Below, piece by piece: positions 15,660 to 25,126 of a stretch of DNA of 48,946 nt. The translations under genes were made by a program, and so were the position numbers. The stretch comes from Oscillospiraceae bacterium. GTDB taxonomy: Bacteria > Bacillota_A > Clostridia > Oscillospirales > Oscillospiraceae. Location of the stretch: contig JAFVPA010000001.1 in assembly GCA_017505505.1 (NCBI GenBank), positions 1-48,946 on the forward strand, given 5' to 3'. The notes below the pieces were generated by a model that made no database searches, was not told where the DNA came from, and saw only the letters and a list, made by a program, of their open reading frames with translations. Each line of letters begins with the position of its first letter. Positions within the stretch are counted from its first letter, which is position 1.

Positions 15660-17108
15660 ATGAATTACAAAATGATGGGGCGGTTCCTCGCCCAGATTCT
15701 GTTTATCGAAGCCATCTTTATGGTCCCGGCCCTGTGCATCAGTTTGTACTGCGGGGATGCTATGGCAATTCGGGGATTTCTGGTGGCCATTGCTGTGGCC
15801 GCGGGGCTCTCGGTGGTGCTGTATCTGATCTGCCGGGGTGCCCCCAGTGCCTTTTATGCCAAAGAAGGTCTTGTATGTGTGGGCATCAGCTGGATCGTAT
15901 TGAGTCTTGTGGGCTGTCTGCCCTTCTATCTCTCACGGGAGATCCCCAGCTATATCGACAGCTTCTTTGAAATCGTGTCCGGCTTCACCACCACCGGTGC
16001 TTCCATTGTTCCGGCAGTGGAAGAGCTGAGCAAGGGCATTCTGTACTGGCGCAGCTTCAGCCACTGGGTAGGCGGCATGGGTGTTCTGGTATTCCTGCTG
16101 GCCTTCACAGGGGAGAAAGGGCAGGGCTTTACCATGCACCTGCTGCGGGCGGAAAGCCCCGGCCCCAGCGTGGGCAAATTGGTGCCCAAGATGCGAAAAA
16201 CGGCTGCGATCCTATATATCATCTACATCGTGCTGACTGTTTTGGATATTCTGTTCCTGATGGCGGGAGGCATGAACCTGTTTGAATCCGTGTGCCATGC
16301 CTTTGGTACAGCCGGTACCGGCGGCTTTGGTGTCAAAAATGATTCTTATACCAGCTACAGTCCTTATCTGCAGAATGTGACGACGGTATTCATGCTGCTG
16401 TTTGGCGTGAATTTCAGCTGCTACTATCTGCTGCTTCTGAAACAGTTCCGCAATGTCTTCAAGGACGAAGAACTGCGGCTGTATGTGGGCATCGTGTTGG
16501 GCAGCATCCTGCTGATATCCCTGAATATTCGGGAGCTTTACGGTTCCCTGGAGGAGACCGTGCGCCATGCGGCCTTCCAGGTGGCCAGCATCGTTACTAC
16601 CACAGGCTATGCCACCACGGATTTTGACCTGTGGCCCAGCTTCTCCAAGACCATCCTGCTGTGTCTGATGGTGGTAGGTGCCAGTGCCGGTTCCACCGGC
16701 GGCGGTTTGAAGGTAGGCCGCTTCATGCTGCTGCTGAAGGGCTTGCGGCGCAACATCCGTCAAATGCTGAATCCCCGCAAAGTGGAGCTGGTCCGCAACA
16801 ACGGCGCGGTGGTGGACGAAAAGATTTTGGATAATACCAATGCCTATCTGGCGGCCTATGTGCTGATTATGTTTGGCGTATTCGCTATCATTTCTCTGGA
16901 TGGGTTCTCCACCGGAACAAATTTTTCCGCGGTGCTGGCCTGCTTCAATAACATCGGCCCCGGTCTGGAAGCTGTTGGCCCCACCTGTAATTTCAGTGCC
17001 TACAGCGACCTGAGCAAGCTGGTCCTGTCCTGGGCCATGCTGGCCGGACGTTTGGAGATCTTCCCCATTCTTGTCCTGTGCGCTCCGGGCACCTGGAAGA
17101 GAAGATGA
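15660..17108 (+). CDS. trkH: TrkH potassium uptake membrane subunit
   Basis: A 482-residue polytopic protein of the TrkH/KtrB family. Four pore-loop repeats carry the K+ selectivity-filter glycines: TTTGAS, GTAGTGGFG, TTTGYATTD and NNIGPGLEAVGP. Membrane segments flank each loop. It is 12 bp downstream of trkA, completing the transport system. The last residues are CAPGTWKRR, a typical short basic tail. A 32-bp palindrome of the GTAGGG family follows the stop. Confidence 0.95.
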   Translation: MNYKMMGRFLAQILFIEAIFMVPALCISLYCGDAMAIRGFLVAIAVAAGLSVVLYLICRGAPSAFYAKEGLVCVGISWIVLSLVGCLPFYLSREIPSYIDSFFEIVSGFTTTGASIVPAVEELSKGILYWRSFSHWVGGMGVLVFLLAFTGEKGQGFTMHLLRAESPGPSVGKLVPKMRKTAAILYIIYIVLTVLDILFLMAGGMNLFESVCHAFGTAGTGGFGVKNDSYTSYSPYLQNVTTVFMLLFGVNFSCYYLLLLKQFRNVFKDEELRLYVGIVLGSILLISLNIRELYGSLEETVRHAAFQVASIVTTTGYATTDFDLWPSFSKTILLCLMVVGASAGSTGGGLKVGRFMLLLKGLRRNIRQMLNPRKVELVRNNGAVVDEKILDNTNAYLAAYVLIMFGVFAIISLDGFSTGTNFSAVLACFNNIGPGLEAVGPTCNFSAYSDLSKLVLSWAMLAGRLEIFPILVLCAPGTWKRR

Positions 17109-17125
17109 TTGGTGTGTTGTATTGA

Positions 17126-17157
17126 CTGTAGGGCGGGGAGATATCCCCGCCCTACAG
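17126..17157. repeat. Solitary GTAGGG-family palindrome, copy 3 (32 bp)
   Basis: Perfect 14-bp inverted repeat CTGTAGGGCGGGGA (17126-17139) / TCCCCGCCCTACAG (17144-17157) with a GATA loop. It equals one terminus of the longer repeats without a second end. It has no U-tract. Confidence 0.8.
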
Positions 17158-17244
17158 CGGTACATGAAATACGAAGCGAAACAACATCTACCAACCTGAC
17201 AGAAATTGACGGCTTTTGCCCCGTGGTTTTGGGGGATATTTTTA

Positions 17245-17273
17245 TTGACAAGATAATTGCGCCATGGTATAAT
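17245..17273 (+). promoter_or_regulatory. Pyrimidine operon promoter
   Basis: Perfect consensus TTGACA (17245-17250), 17-bp spacer, TATAAT (17268-17273). Expected transcription start is near 17280. Confidence 0.93.
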
Positions 17274-17288
17274 TTCAAAGATAAATAC

Positions 17289-17337
17289 AGCGGCTCGCCG
17301 CATACCCGTCTTGCCGCTTGTGGCAGGACATTTTTTT
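17289..17337 (+). promoter_or_regulatory. Leader attenuator of the pyr operon
   Basis: Starting about 10 nt into the transcript. A terminator hairpin GTCTTGCC (17308-17315) / GGCAGGAC (17322-17329, one G-U pair) is followed by TTTTTTT (17331-17337), 29 bp before the pyrC start. AGCGGC (17289-17294) is complementary to GCCGCT (17313-17318), which would break the terminator and act as antiterminator. I do not see a convincing PyrR-binding loop or a leader peptide. The signal is unknown. Confidence 0.7.
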
Positions 17338-17365
17338 AGGTTTAGAGAGAAGAAAGGAGACCACT

Positions 17366-18586
17366 ATGACTGCATTTGCCAAGGCAAACGTTATTACCGC
17401 TTCCCTGGGCACCGCATTCGTTGACGGCATTGCTGCCTCTGTTTCCGCCCTTGACCTTTCTGTTTTCGATTCTGACCGATATGTGGTTTTCCCCGGCTTT
17501 TGTGACGTGCACGTGCATCTCAGAGAGCCGGGCTTTTCTTATAAAGAGACCATCGCAACAGGAAGTCTGGCTTCGGCCCGGGGTGGTTATACGGCGGTCT
17601 GCGCCATGCCCAACCTGAACCCCGTGCCCGACAGTGTGGAGCACCTGAAGCAGCAGCTGGATCTGATCGAGGATTCTGCCTGCATCCACGTCTATCCCTA
17701 CGGTGCCATCACGGTAGGGGAGAAGGGTGAAATTTTGGCTGACCTGGAGGGCATGGCCCCTGATGTCATCGGCTTTTCCGATGACGGCCGGGGTGTCCAG
17801 TCCGATGAGATGATGCGCGCCGCCATGCTCCGGGCCAAGGCTCTGGGCAAGATGATCGTGGCCCACTGTGAGGTCAACGAACTGCTCCGCGGTGGCTACA
17901 TCCATGACGGTGACTATGCCAGGACCCACGGCCACCGGGGCATCTGCTCCGAGAGCGAGTGGGGCCAGATCGCAAGAGATCTGGAACTGGTAAAGGAAAC
18001 GGGTGTCGCTTACCATGTCTGTCACATCTCCACCAAGGAGAGCGTGGAGCTGATCCGCAAGGCCAAGGCAGAGGGCGTGGATGTGACCTGTGAAACCGGG
18101 CCACACTATCTTACAATGGACGACTCCATGCTGGAGGAGAACGGCCGCTTCAAGATGAATCCCCCGCTGAGAGGTAAGGAGGACCGGGAAGCGCTGATCC
18201 AGGGCATTCTGGACGGCACCATCGACATGATCGCCACCGACCATGCGCCCCACTCCGCTGAGGAGAAGGCCCGGGGCCTGGAAAAGAGCGCCTTCGGCGT
18301 GGTTGGCATCGAGACGGCTTTCCCCATCCTGTATACCTATCTGGTAAAGCCCGGTATCCTGACCATGGACCGGCTGGTGGAGCTGCTGGTTATTAACCCC
18401 AGAAAGCGCTTCGGCATCGAACTGGGCTGTGACTATTCCATCTGGGATCTGGAGGCGGAATATGCCGTGGATCCTGCGGACTTTGTCTCCATGGGCAAGG
18501 CCACGCCCTTTGAAGGCTGGAAGGTCAACGGCAAGTGCATGGCCACCGTCTGTGACGGGAAGGTCATTTATAAGGCTGAACAGTAA
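17366..18586 (+). CDS. pyrC: Dihydroorotase
   Basis: A 406-residue cytoplasmic class I dihydroorotase, cyclising carbamoyl-aspartate to dihydroorotate. Zn-site motifs: HVHLREPG (His49, His51), the bridging-type Asp in FSDDGRG (about 138-143), AHCEVNE, YHVCHISTKES and ATDHAPHS. The N-terminal beta segment is short, making the protein some 20 residues smaller than usual. The ATG at 17366 follows AAAGGAGA; an in-frame TTG at 17318 lies in the terminator loop and is rejected. First gene of the pyr operon. Confidence 0.95.
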   Translation: MTAFAKANVITASLGTAFVDGIAASVSALDLSVFDSDRYVVFPGFCDVHVHLREPGFSYKETIATGSLASARGGYTAVCAMPNLNPVPDSVEHLKQQLDLIEDSACIHVYPYGAITVGEKGEILADLEGMAPDVIGFSDDGRGVQSDEMMRAAMLRAKALGKMIVAHCEVNELLRGGYIHDGDYARTHGHRGICSESEWGQIARDLELVKETGVAYHVCHISTKESVELIRKAKAEGVDVTCETGPHYLTMDDSMLEENGRFKMNPPLRGKEDREALIQGILDGTIDMIATDHAPHSAEEKARGLEKSAFGVVGIETAFPILYTYLVKPGILTMDRLVELLVINPRKRFGIELGCDYSIWDLEAEYAVDPADFVSMGKATPFEGWKVNGKCMATVCDGKVIYKAEQ

Positions 18587-18641
18587 ACCCATCAACTTGA
18601 TTTCACATACATCGCAAGAAACTTAGGAGGATATCAACAAC

Positions 18642-21600
18642 ATGGCAAAGAGAACAGATATCAAGAAGATCCTGATCATTGGCTCCGGCCCCATCGTCAT
18701 TGGCCAGGCCGCTGAATTTGACTATGCAGGCACCCAGGCCTGTTTGGCGCTGAAGGAAGAGGGCTATGAGGTTGTCCTGTGCAACTCCAACCCCGCTACC
18801 ATCATGACCGACACCATCATCGCGGATAAGGTCTACATGGAGCCTCTGACCCTGGAATATGTGGCAAAGATCATCCGTTACGAGCGTCCCGATGCCATCA
18901 TCCCCGGCATCGGCGGCCAGACGGGATTGAACCTGGCCATGCAGCTGGAGAAGAAGGGCATCCTGAAGGAGTGCCGGGTCAAGCTGCTGGGCACCTCCAG
19001 CTCTTCCATCGAGCGGGCTGAGGACCGTGAGATGTTCAAGGAGCTGTGCGAATCCATTGGTGAGCCTGTCATCCCCTCCGAGATCACCTACTCTCTGGAA
19101 GAGGCCAGGGAGGCTGCCAACCGCATCGGCTATCCTGTCGTTCTGCGCCCCGCCTTCACCCTGGGCGGCACCGGTGGCGGCTTTGCTTACAATGATGAAG
19201 AACTGATGGAGATCGGTGTCAACGCCTTTAATCTGTCTCCCGTCCATCAGGTCCTGATCGAGAAGTCCGTCAAGGGCTACAAGGAGATCGAGTTTGAGGT
19301 CATGCGTGACTCCAATGACCATGCCATCACCATCTGTGGTATGGAGAATATCGATCCCGTCGGTGTCCACACCGGTGACTCCCTGGTTGTGGCTCCCATC
19401 ATGACCCTCAGCAAGGAAGATGAGAAGATGCTGAATGACTCTGCCATCAAGCTCATCAAGGAGCTGAAGATCGAGGGCGGCTGCAACGTTCAGTTTGCCC
19501 TGAACCCCCATTCCTCTGAATACTACCTCATCGAGGTCAACCCCCGCGTTTCCCGTTCCTCCGCTCTGGCCTCCAAGGCTTCCGGCTATCCCATTGCCCG
19601 GGTCACCGCCAAGATCGCCGTGGGCATGGCACTGGAGGATATCAAGATCGCCAATACCAACGCTGCCTTCGAACCCAAGCTGGACTACGTCATTGCCAAG
19701 CTGCCCCGGTTCCCCTTCGACAAGTTCACCTCTGCCACCAACAAGCTGGGCACCCAGATGAAGGCTACCGGCGAGGTCATGGGCATCGGCTCCAACCTGG
19801 AGGAGGCACTGCTGAAGGGCATCCGTTCTCTGGAGATCGGCGCAAACCATATGTACCTGAGCAAGTTCGACAACATGAGCGTGGAGGAACTGCTGGATTA
19901 TATCCAGGAGTTCCGCTCTGACAACATCTTCGCCATTGCCGAGTTGATTTACCACGGTGTGTCCATCGAGAAGATCCATGAGATCACCCAGATTACTCCC
20001 TACTTCCTGGAAGCCATCAAGAACATCATCGACATGGAAGAAACCCTGCGTGTAAAGCAGGATCTGGAGACGCTGACCGCTGCCAAGAAGATGGGCTTCG
20101 GCGACAAGTACATTGCCCGCCTGTGGAAGTGCAATGAGCTGGATGTTTACAAGATGCGCAAGGAAGCCAACCTGTTCCCCGTCTTCAAGATGGTGGACAC
20201 CTGCCATACCGGCGCCTATATTCCTTACTTCTATTCCTCTTACACCGGTGAGAATGCTTCCCGCCTGACCAATAAAAAGAAAATCGTGGTGCTGGGCGCA
20301 GGCCCCATCCGTATCGGCCAGGGTGTTGAGTTCGACTACTCCACCGTCCATGCCGTCATGACCATCAAGAATGCCGGTTACGAGGCCATCATCATCAATA
20401 ACAACCCCGAGACCGTCTCCACCGACTACACCACCGCTGACAAGCTGTACTTTGAGCCTCTGACTCCCGAGGATGTGATGAACATCATCGAGTTTGAGCA
20501 GCCCGAGGGTGTCATCGCTTCCCTGGGCGGCCAGACTGCCATCAACCTGGCCCAGCCCCTCCACGACCGCGGTGTGAAGATCATCGGCACCGACTGCGCT
20601 GCTATCGACCGGGCCGAGGACCGCAATGCCTTCGAAAATCTGCTGAATGAGCTGAACATCCCCCGGGCAAAAGGCAAGGCTGTTACCAATCTGGAAGACG
20701 GTATCTCCGCCGCTGCTGAGATCAGCTACCCCGTTCTGGTTCGTCCCTCCTTCGTTCTGGGCGGCCGGGCCATGCAGATCGTGGCCAACGAGAAGCAACT
20801 GCGCCACTATCTGAGAACCGCCGTTGAAATCGACGAGGACAAGCCCGTTCTGGTTGACAAGTATATCCAGGGCCGCGAGGTGGAGATCGATGCCATCTGC
20901 GATGGACGGGATGTCTTTGTTCCCGGTATCATGGAACTGGTAGAGCGTACCGGTGTCCACTCCGGCGACTCCATTTCCGTCTATCCTCCCTTCTCCATCT
21001 CCAACAAGGTTAAGGGCATTATCCTGCAGTATGCCAAGAAGCTGGGCCTGGGCATCGGCATTGTGGGCCTGTTCAACATCCAGTTCATCGTGGACGAGAA
21101 GGACGATGTGTATATCATCGAGGTTAACCCCCGTTCTTCCCGTACCGTTCCCTTCCTGAGCAAGGCCACCGGCTACTCTCTGGCTGACATTGCCACCGAA
21201 GTCATCCTGGGCAAGTCTCTTAAGGAGCAGGGCTTCTTCGATATCTATCCCGATGAGAAGGAGCGCTGGTATGTGAAGGCTCCCGTCTTCTCCTTCAACA
21301 AGATCCGCGGCCTGGATGCTTACCTGTCCCCCGAGATGAAGTCCACCGGCGAAGCCATCGGCTATGACCGCACCATGACTCGCGCCCTGTACAAGGCCCT
21401 GCAGGCTTCCGGTATGCACCTGCAGAACTACGGCACCGTCTTCTGCACCATCGCTGACAAGGACAAGGAAGAGGCTCTGCCTCTGATCCGCCGGTTCTAC
21501 AAGCTGGGCTTCAATATTGAGGCCACTGTGGGCACCGCTATGTTCCTGAAGCGCAACGGTATCCGTACCCATGCGCTGGCCAAGATCAGCGACGGCAGCG

Positions 21601-21806
21601 ACGAGATCCCCAGCGCACTGCGCCAGGGCCACATCGCCTACTTCATCAACACCAAGGATCCCGGTGCCAGCGAGAACGACGGCCAGAAGCTGCGTCAGGT
21701 GGCTACCGAGTACAACGTGACCATGTTCACCTCTCTGGACACCGTCAAGGCTCTGCTGGATGTTCTGGAAGAGACCACGCTGACCATCTCTACCATCGAT
21801 GCTTAA
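18642..21806 (+). CDS. carB: Carbamoyl-phosphate synthase large subunit
   Basis: A 1054-residue cytoplasmic enzyme making carbamoyl phosphate from ammonia, bicarbonate and two ATP. Two homologous halves: first ATP-grasp synthetase begins with GSGPIVIGQAAEFDYAG (about 11-27), second with GAGPIRIGQGVEFDYST (about residue 549). An oligomerisation region links them. The C-terminal MGS-like allosteric domain (about 930-1054) carries VGTAMFLKRNGI. Length is close to the usual 1070. AGGAGGA precedes the ATG. The small subunit gene carA is not in this operon or window. Confidence 0.97.
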   Translation: MAKRTDIKKILIIGSGPIVIGQAAEFDYAGTQACLALKEEGYEVVLCNSNPATIMTDTIIADKVYMEPLTLEYVAKIIRYERPDAIIPGIGGQTGLNLAMQLEKKGILKECRVKLLGTSSSSIERAEDREMFKELCESIGEPVIPSEITYSLEEAREAANRIGYPVVLRPAFTLGGTGGGFAYNDEELMEIGVNAFNLSPVHQVLIEKSVKGYKEIEFEVMRDSNDHAITICGMENIDPVGVHTGDSLVVAPIMTLSKEDEKMLNDSAIKLIKELKIEGGCNVQFALNPHSSEYYLIEVNPRVSRSSALASKASGYPIARVTAKIAVGMALEDIKIANTNAAFEPKLDYVIAKLPRFPFDKFTSATNKLGTQMKATGEVMGIGSNLEEALLKGIRSLEIGANHMYLSKFDNMSVEELLDYIQEFRSDNIFAIAELIYHGVSIEKIHEITQITPYFLEAIKNIIDMEETLRVKQDLETLTAAKKMGFGDKYIARLWKCNELDVYKMRKEANLFPVFKMVDTCHTGAYIPYFYSSYTGENASRLTNKKKIVVLGAGPIRIGQGVEFDYSTVHAVMTIKNAGYEAIIINNNPETVSTDYTTADKLYFEPLTPEDVMNIIEFEQPEGVIASLGGQTAINLAQPLHDRGVKIIGTDCAAIDRAEDRNAFENLLNELNIPRAKGKAVTNLEDGISAAAEISYPVLVRPSFVLGGRAMQIVANEKQLRHYLRTAVEIDEDKPVLVDKYIQGREVEIDAICDGRDVFVPGIMELVERTGVHSGDSISVYPPFSISNKVKGIILQYAKKLGLGIGIVGLFNIQFIVDEKDDVYIIEVNPRSSRTVPFLSKATGYSLADIATEVILGKSLKEQGFFDIYPDEKERWYVKAPVFSFNKIRGLDAYLSPEMKSTGEAIGYDRTMTRALYKALQASGMHLQNYGTVFCTIADKDKEEALPLIRRFYKLGFNIEATVGTAMFLKRNGIRTHALAKISDGSDEIPSALRQGHIAYFINTKDPGASENDGQKLRQVATEYNVTMFTSLDTVKALLDVLEETTLTISTIDA

Positions 21807-21819
21807 GTGGTAATTCCAC

Positions 21820-21934
21820 TGTAGGGTGGGGGCTTGCCTCCACCAGGGATGCAAAGCATCCCAACGTCTGGAAGGACGTTCCCATATCAAAAAAAGACCC
21901 GGTGCGGACGGTGGGGGCAAGCCCCCACCCTACA
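21820..21934. repeat. GTAGGG-family repeat, copy 4 (115 bp), inside the pyr operon
   Basis: Ends TGTAGGGTGGGGGCTTGCCT and AGGCAAGC-type right end reading GGTGGGGGCAAGCCCCCACC then CTACA. Two further inner hairpins: GGGATGC/GCATCCC and AACGTC/GACGTT. It separates carB from pyrK and is transcribed with them. Confidence 0.85.
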
Positions 21935-21960
21935 CTGGGTTTGCTGTAAAAGGGGATATT

Positions 21961-22695
21961 ATGAAACAAAGCATTTTCGAGATCCGCAGCAACGAAGCGC
22001 TGACGGATTCTGTCTATAAAATGGTCCTCTCCGGTGATACATCCGATATTACCAACTGCGGCCAGTTCGTGAACATCCAGCTGGACGGACTGTTCCTGCG
22101 CCGTCCCATCTCCGTCTGCGATTACGACAGCGAAACCCTGACCATCGTTTACAAGGTGGTCGGCAAGGGTACCGAGGCTATGTCCGCCATGGTTCCCGGC
22201 ACCAAGCTGGACATCCTCACCGGCCTGGGCAACGGCTATGACTTAGAGTTGGCCGGAGAGAAGCCCGTACTGCTGGGCGGCGGCGTTGGCGTGCCTCCCA
22301 TGTACAATCTGGCTAAGAAGCTGATCGCGTTGGGCAAGGAAGTCAAGGTGATTCTGGGCTTCAACACCGCCAGCGAGATCTTCTACGAGGAAGAATTCAA
22401 AGCACTGGGCTGTGATGTGACGGTCACCACCGTGGATGGCAGCTACGGTGTCAAGGGCTTCGTCACCGATGCCCTACCAGAAACCTATACGTATTTCTAT
22501 ACCTGCGGTCCCGAGCCTATGCTGAAGGCTGTCTACCGGGCCTCCAAGACCTCCGGCCAGATGAGCTTCGAGGAGCGCATGGGCTGCGGCTTCGGTGCCT
22601 GCATGGGCTGCTCCTGCAAGACCCTGACGGGCTACAAGCGGATCTGCAAGGAAGGCCCCGTCATGAAGAAGGAGGAGATCTTATGGGAAGCTTAA
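21961..22695 (+). CDS. pyrK: Dihydroorotate dehydrogenase electron-transfer subunit
   Basis: A 244-residue FAD and [2Fe-2S] protein that passes electrons from PyrD to NAD+. FAD-binding LFLRRPISVCDYD is near residue 45, the NAD-domain GGGVGVPPMYNLAK near 105, and a C-terminal cluster motif CGFGACMGCSC followed by a distal Cys (KRICKEG). The ATG at 21961 follows AGGGGATA; an in-frame extension upstream would translate repeat copy 4 and is rejected. It overlaps pyrD by 13 bases. Confidence 0.95.
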   Translation: MKQSIFEIRSNEALTDSVYKMVLSGDTSDITNCGQFVNIQLDGLFLRRPISVCDYDSETLTIVYKVVGKGTEAMSAMVPGTKLDILTGLGNGYDLELAGEKPVLLGGGVGVPPMYNLAKKLIALGKEVKVILGFNTASEIFYEEEFKALGCDVTVTTVDGSYGVKGFVTDALPETYTYFYTCGPEPMLKAVYRASKTSGQMSFEERMGCGFGACMGCSCKTLTGYKRICKEGPVMKKEEILWEA

Positions 22696-23594
22696 AGGTT
22701 AATCTTTGCGGCATTGAGCTGGACAATCCCGTGATTCCTGCCTCCGGCACCTTTGGCTACGGCTATGAATTTGCGGAGCTGTACGATATCAACGAGCTGG
22801 GCACCTTCTCCTTCAAGGGAACCACCAAAGATCCCCGGTTCGGCAACCCCACGCCCCGGATCGCGGAATGCACCAGCGGTATGATCAATGCCGTTGGCCT
22901 GCAGAATCCCGGTGTGGAGAAGGTCATCGCCGAGGAACTGCCCAAGCTGGCAAAATGCTTCCACAAGCCGGTCATGGCCAACGTTTCCGGTTTTTCTGTG
23001 GAGGATTACGCTTACACCTGTGAAAAACTGGACAAGGAAGAACAGGTGGGCTGGCTGGAAGTCAACGTATCCTGCCCCAATGTCCACGGCGGCGGCATGA
23101 GCTTCGGCACCCAGCCGGAGGCGGCCGCGGAAGTGACCCGGGCGGTGAAGGCTGTCACCACCAAGCCTGTCATCATTAAACTTTCCCCCAATGTCACCGA
23201 CATTGTTTCCATCGCCAAGGCCTGCGAAGATGCTGGCGCTGACGGCATCAGCCTGATCAATACCATGCTGGGTATGCGCATCAATCTGCGGACCCGCAAG
23301 TCCATCATTGCCAACAAGATGGGCGGCTTCTCCGGTCCTGCCATTTTCCCTGTGGCTGTCCGGATGGTCTACCAGGTGGCAAATGCCGTATCCATTCCCG
23401 TGGTTGGCATGGGCGGCGTCAGTTCTGCCGAGGATGTCATCGAAATGATGCTGGCGGGCGCTACTGCTGTCGAAGTGGGCGCGGCCAATCTGGTGAACCC
23501 CTACATCTGCCGTGATATCGTTCGGGACCTGCCCGAGGTCATGGCCAAATACCGTATCAACAATTTAAGTGAAATTATAGGAGGCGCAAAATAA
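22683..23594 (+). CDS. pyrD: Dihydroorotate dehydrogenase, class 1B catalytic subunit
   Basis: A 303-residue FMN enzyme oxidising dihydroorotate to orotate, paired with PyrK. Marks: PVIPASGTFGYG near the N-terminus, GLQNPGVE, and the class 1 catalytic cysteine in VNVSCPNVHGGG. FMN phosphate-binding glycines are in GMGGVSSAED, with GATAVEVGAANL after. The start overlaps pyrK and GGAGGAG precedes it. The stop shares one base with the pyrF start. Confidence 0.96.
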   Translation: MGSLKVNLCGIELDNPVIPASGTFGYGYEFAELYDINELGTFSFKGTTKDPRFGNPTPRIAECTSGMINAVGLQNPGVEKVIAEELPKLAKCFHKPVMANVSGFSVEDYAYTCEKLDKEEQVGWLEVNVSCPNVHGGGMSFGTQPEAAAEVTRAVKAVTTKPVIIKLSPNVTDIVSIAKACEDAGADGISLINTMLGMRINLRTRKSIIANKMGGFSGPAIFPVAVRMVYQVANAVSIPVVGMGGVSSAEDVIEMMLAGATAVEVGAANLVNPYICRDIVRDLPEVMAKYRINNLSEIIGGAK

Positions 23595-24298
23595 TGGGTA
23601 AGGACGTAATCGTAGCATGTGACTTCGCTTCTGCAGAAGCCACCTTCGCATTCCTGGACAAGTTCGCAAACTGCAGCCGCAAGCCCTTCTTGAAGATCGG
23701 CATGGAGCTGTACTATGCAGAGGGCCCCAGCATTGTCAAGGAGATCAAGGCCCGTGGCCACAAGATCTTCCTGGATCTGAAGCTGCATGATATCCCCAAC
23801 ACCGTCAAGAAGGCCATGGCAGTTCTTTCTAACCTGGATGTGGACATCACCAACCTCCACGCTGCCGGTACCACCGCCATGATGAAGGGCGCTCTGGAAG
23901 GCCTGACCCGTCCCGATGGCACCCGTCCTCTGCTGATCGCTGTTACCCAGCTGACCTCCACCGACCAGGAAGCTATGGAGCGGGATCTGCTGATCAAAGA
24001 GCCCATTGATGAAGTGGTCATGCACTACGCTGAGACCGCCAAGAACGCCGGTCTGGACGGTATTGTCTGCTCTCCTCTGGAGGCTGGCAAGGTTCACGGC
24101 CGCTGCGGTGAGAACTTCCTGACCATCACCCCCGGTGTCCGTTTTGCTGACGGCGACATCGGCGACCAGAAGCGCGTCATGACTCCCGCTGCTGCCAAGG
24201 AGATCGGTTCTGACTACATCGTGGTTGGCCGTCCCATTACCGCTGCTGCTGACCCCGTGGCCGCTTACGAGCGCTGCGTGGCTGAGTTCTGCGATTGA
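23594..24298 (+). CDS. pyrF: Orotidine 5'-phosphate decarboxylase
   Basis: A 234-residue TIM-barrel enzyme converting OMP to UMP. N-terminal VACDFASAEA, catalytic Lys/Asp array in FLDLKLHDIPNTV (about 58-70), and the phosphate-gripper region TPGVRFADGD and YIVVGRPITAAADP near the C-terminus. Typical length of the PyrF class with the DxKxxD signature. It starts within the pyrD stop (TAATG), with AGGAGGCG upstream. Repeat copy 5 follows. Confidence 0.96.
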   Translation: MGKDVIVACDFASAEATFAFLDKFANCSRKPFLKIGMELYYAEGPSIVKEIKARGHKIFLDLKLHDIPNTVKKAMAVLSNLDVDITNLHAAGTTAMMKGALEGLTRPDGTRPLLIAVTQLTSTDQEAMERDLLIKEPIDEVVMHYAETAKNAGLDGIVCSPLEAGKVHGRCGENFLTITPGVRFADGDIGDQKRVMTPAAAKEIGSDYIVVGRPITAAADPVAAYERCVAEFCD

Positions 24299-24311
24299 TT
24301 AGATAATATGC

Positions 24312-24447
24312 GTAGGGCGGGGTCATGACCCCGCCGACGCACTATCGATATGCAAACGTGAAGCGAGTTGCGTAGATTTATGACGGATAAAATATCTTGG
24401 CTGGGCAGTGGTCCTGCCTGATCGGCGGGGTCATGACCCCGCCCTAC
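24312..24447. repeat. GTAGGG-family repeat, copy 5 (136 bp), inside the pyr operon
   Basis: Left end GTAGGGCGGGGTCATGACCC with CGCCG; right end CGGCGGGGTCATGACCCCGC then CCTAC. Both ends carry the identical GGGGTCATGACCCC palindrome. It fills most of the pyrF-pyrE gap. Confidence 0.88.
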
Positions 24448-24472
24448 AATAAAATCATAAGGAGATAGAATC

Positions 24473-25126
24473 ATGGAAGCCTACAAGAGAGAGTTTATTG
24501 AGTTCCTGCAGGGTGCCGGTGTTCTGAAGTTCGGTGACTTCACCGCAAAGTCCGGCCGTAAGATCCCTTATTTCGTCAATGCCGGTATGATCAAGACCGG
24601 TGACCAGATCACCAAGATGGGCGAGTTCTATGCCAAGGCTTACTTCGACAAGCTGGGCAAGAAGGAAGCTGTCCTCTACGGCCCCGCTTACAAGGGCATC
24701 TCCCTGTCCATTTCCGCTGCTGTTGCCCTGTCCAAGAACGGCCTGAATGTGCCCTTCTTCTTCAACCGTAAGGAAGTCAAGGACCACGGCGAAGGCGGCA
24801 CCTTTGTTGGCTATGTTCCTCAGGCCGGTGAAGAGATCGTCATTATCGAGGATGTCATCACCGCCGGTACCGCTATCCGGGAGTCCATGGAGATCCTGAA
24901 GCATCTGGAAGGCACCAAGGTTATTGCCACCTTCATCATGGTTGACCGCAAGGAGAAGGGCCAGACCGAGAAGGGCGCTATGCAGGAGATCGAGGAGCAG
25001 TTTGGCTTCCCCGTCTACTCCGTCGTGGATGTCTATGACATCATCGAGTACCTGGAAGAGGACCCCGCCAATGAGGAGAACGTTACCCGGATCAAGAACT
25101 ACCTGGCCGTGAACGGAGCAAAGTAA
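24473..25126 (+). CDS. pyrE: Orotate phosphoribosyltransferase
   Basis: A 217-residue enzyme joining orotate and PRPP to make [18 protein letters not shown] at the N-terminus, catalytic loop [14 protein letters not shown] (about 95-108) and the PRPP-binding motif [14 protein letters not shown] (about 122-135). AAGGAGATAG precedes the ATG. Its stop shares a base with the pyrB start. An acidic C-terminal segment [13 protein letters not shown] is present. Confidence 0.96.
   Translation: MEAYKREFIEFLQGAGVLKFGDFTAKSGRKIPYFVNAGMIKTGDQITKMGEFYAKAYFDKLGKKEAVLYGPAYKGISLSISAAVALSKNGLNVPFFFNRKEVKDHGEGGTFVGYVPQAGEEIVIIEDVITAGTAIRESMEILKHLEGTKVIATFIMVDRKEKGQTEKGAMQEIEEQFGFPVYSVVDVYDIIEYLEEDPANEENVTRIKNYLAVNGAK

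Noticed and set aside
17318..17365. TTG start extending pyrC by 16 residues
   Set aside because: The codon is in the terminator loop, no ribosome site precedes it, while AAAGGAGA fits the ATG at 17366.
18603..21920. A 1105-codon open frame on the minus strand opposite carB
   Set aside because: It mirrors carB exactly, has low-complexity Gly/Asp/His/Leu-rich content and arises because the strongly biased carB codons avoid triplets whose complements are stops. No promoter or ribosome site.
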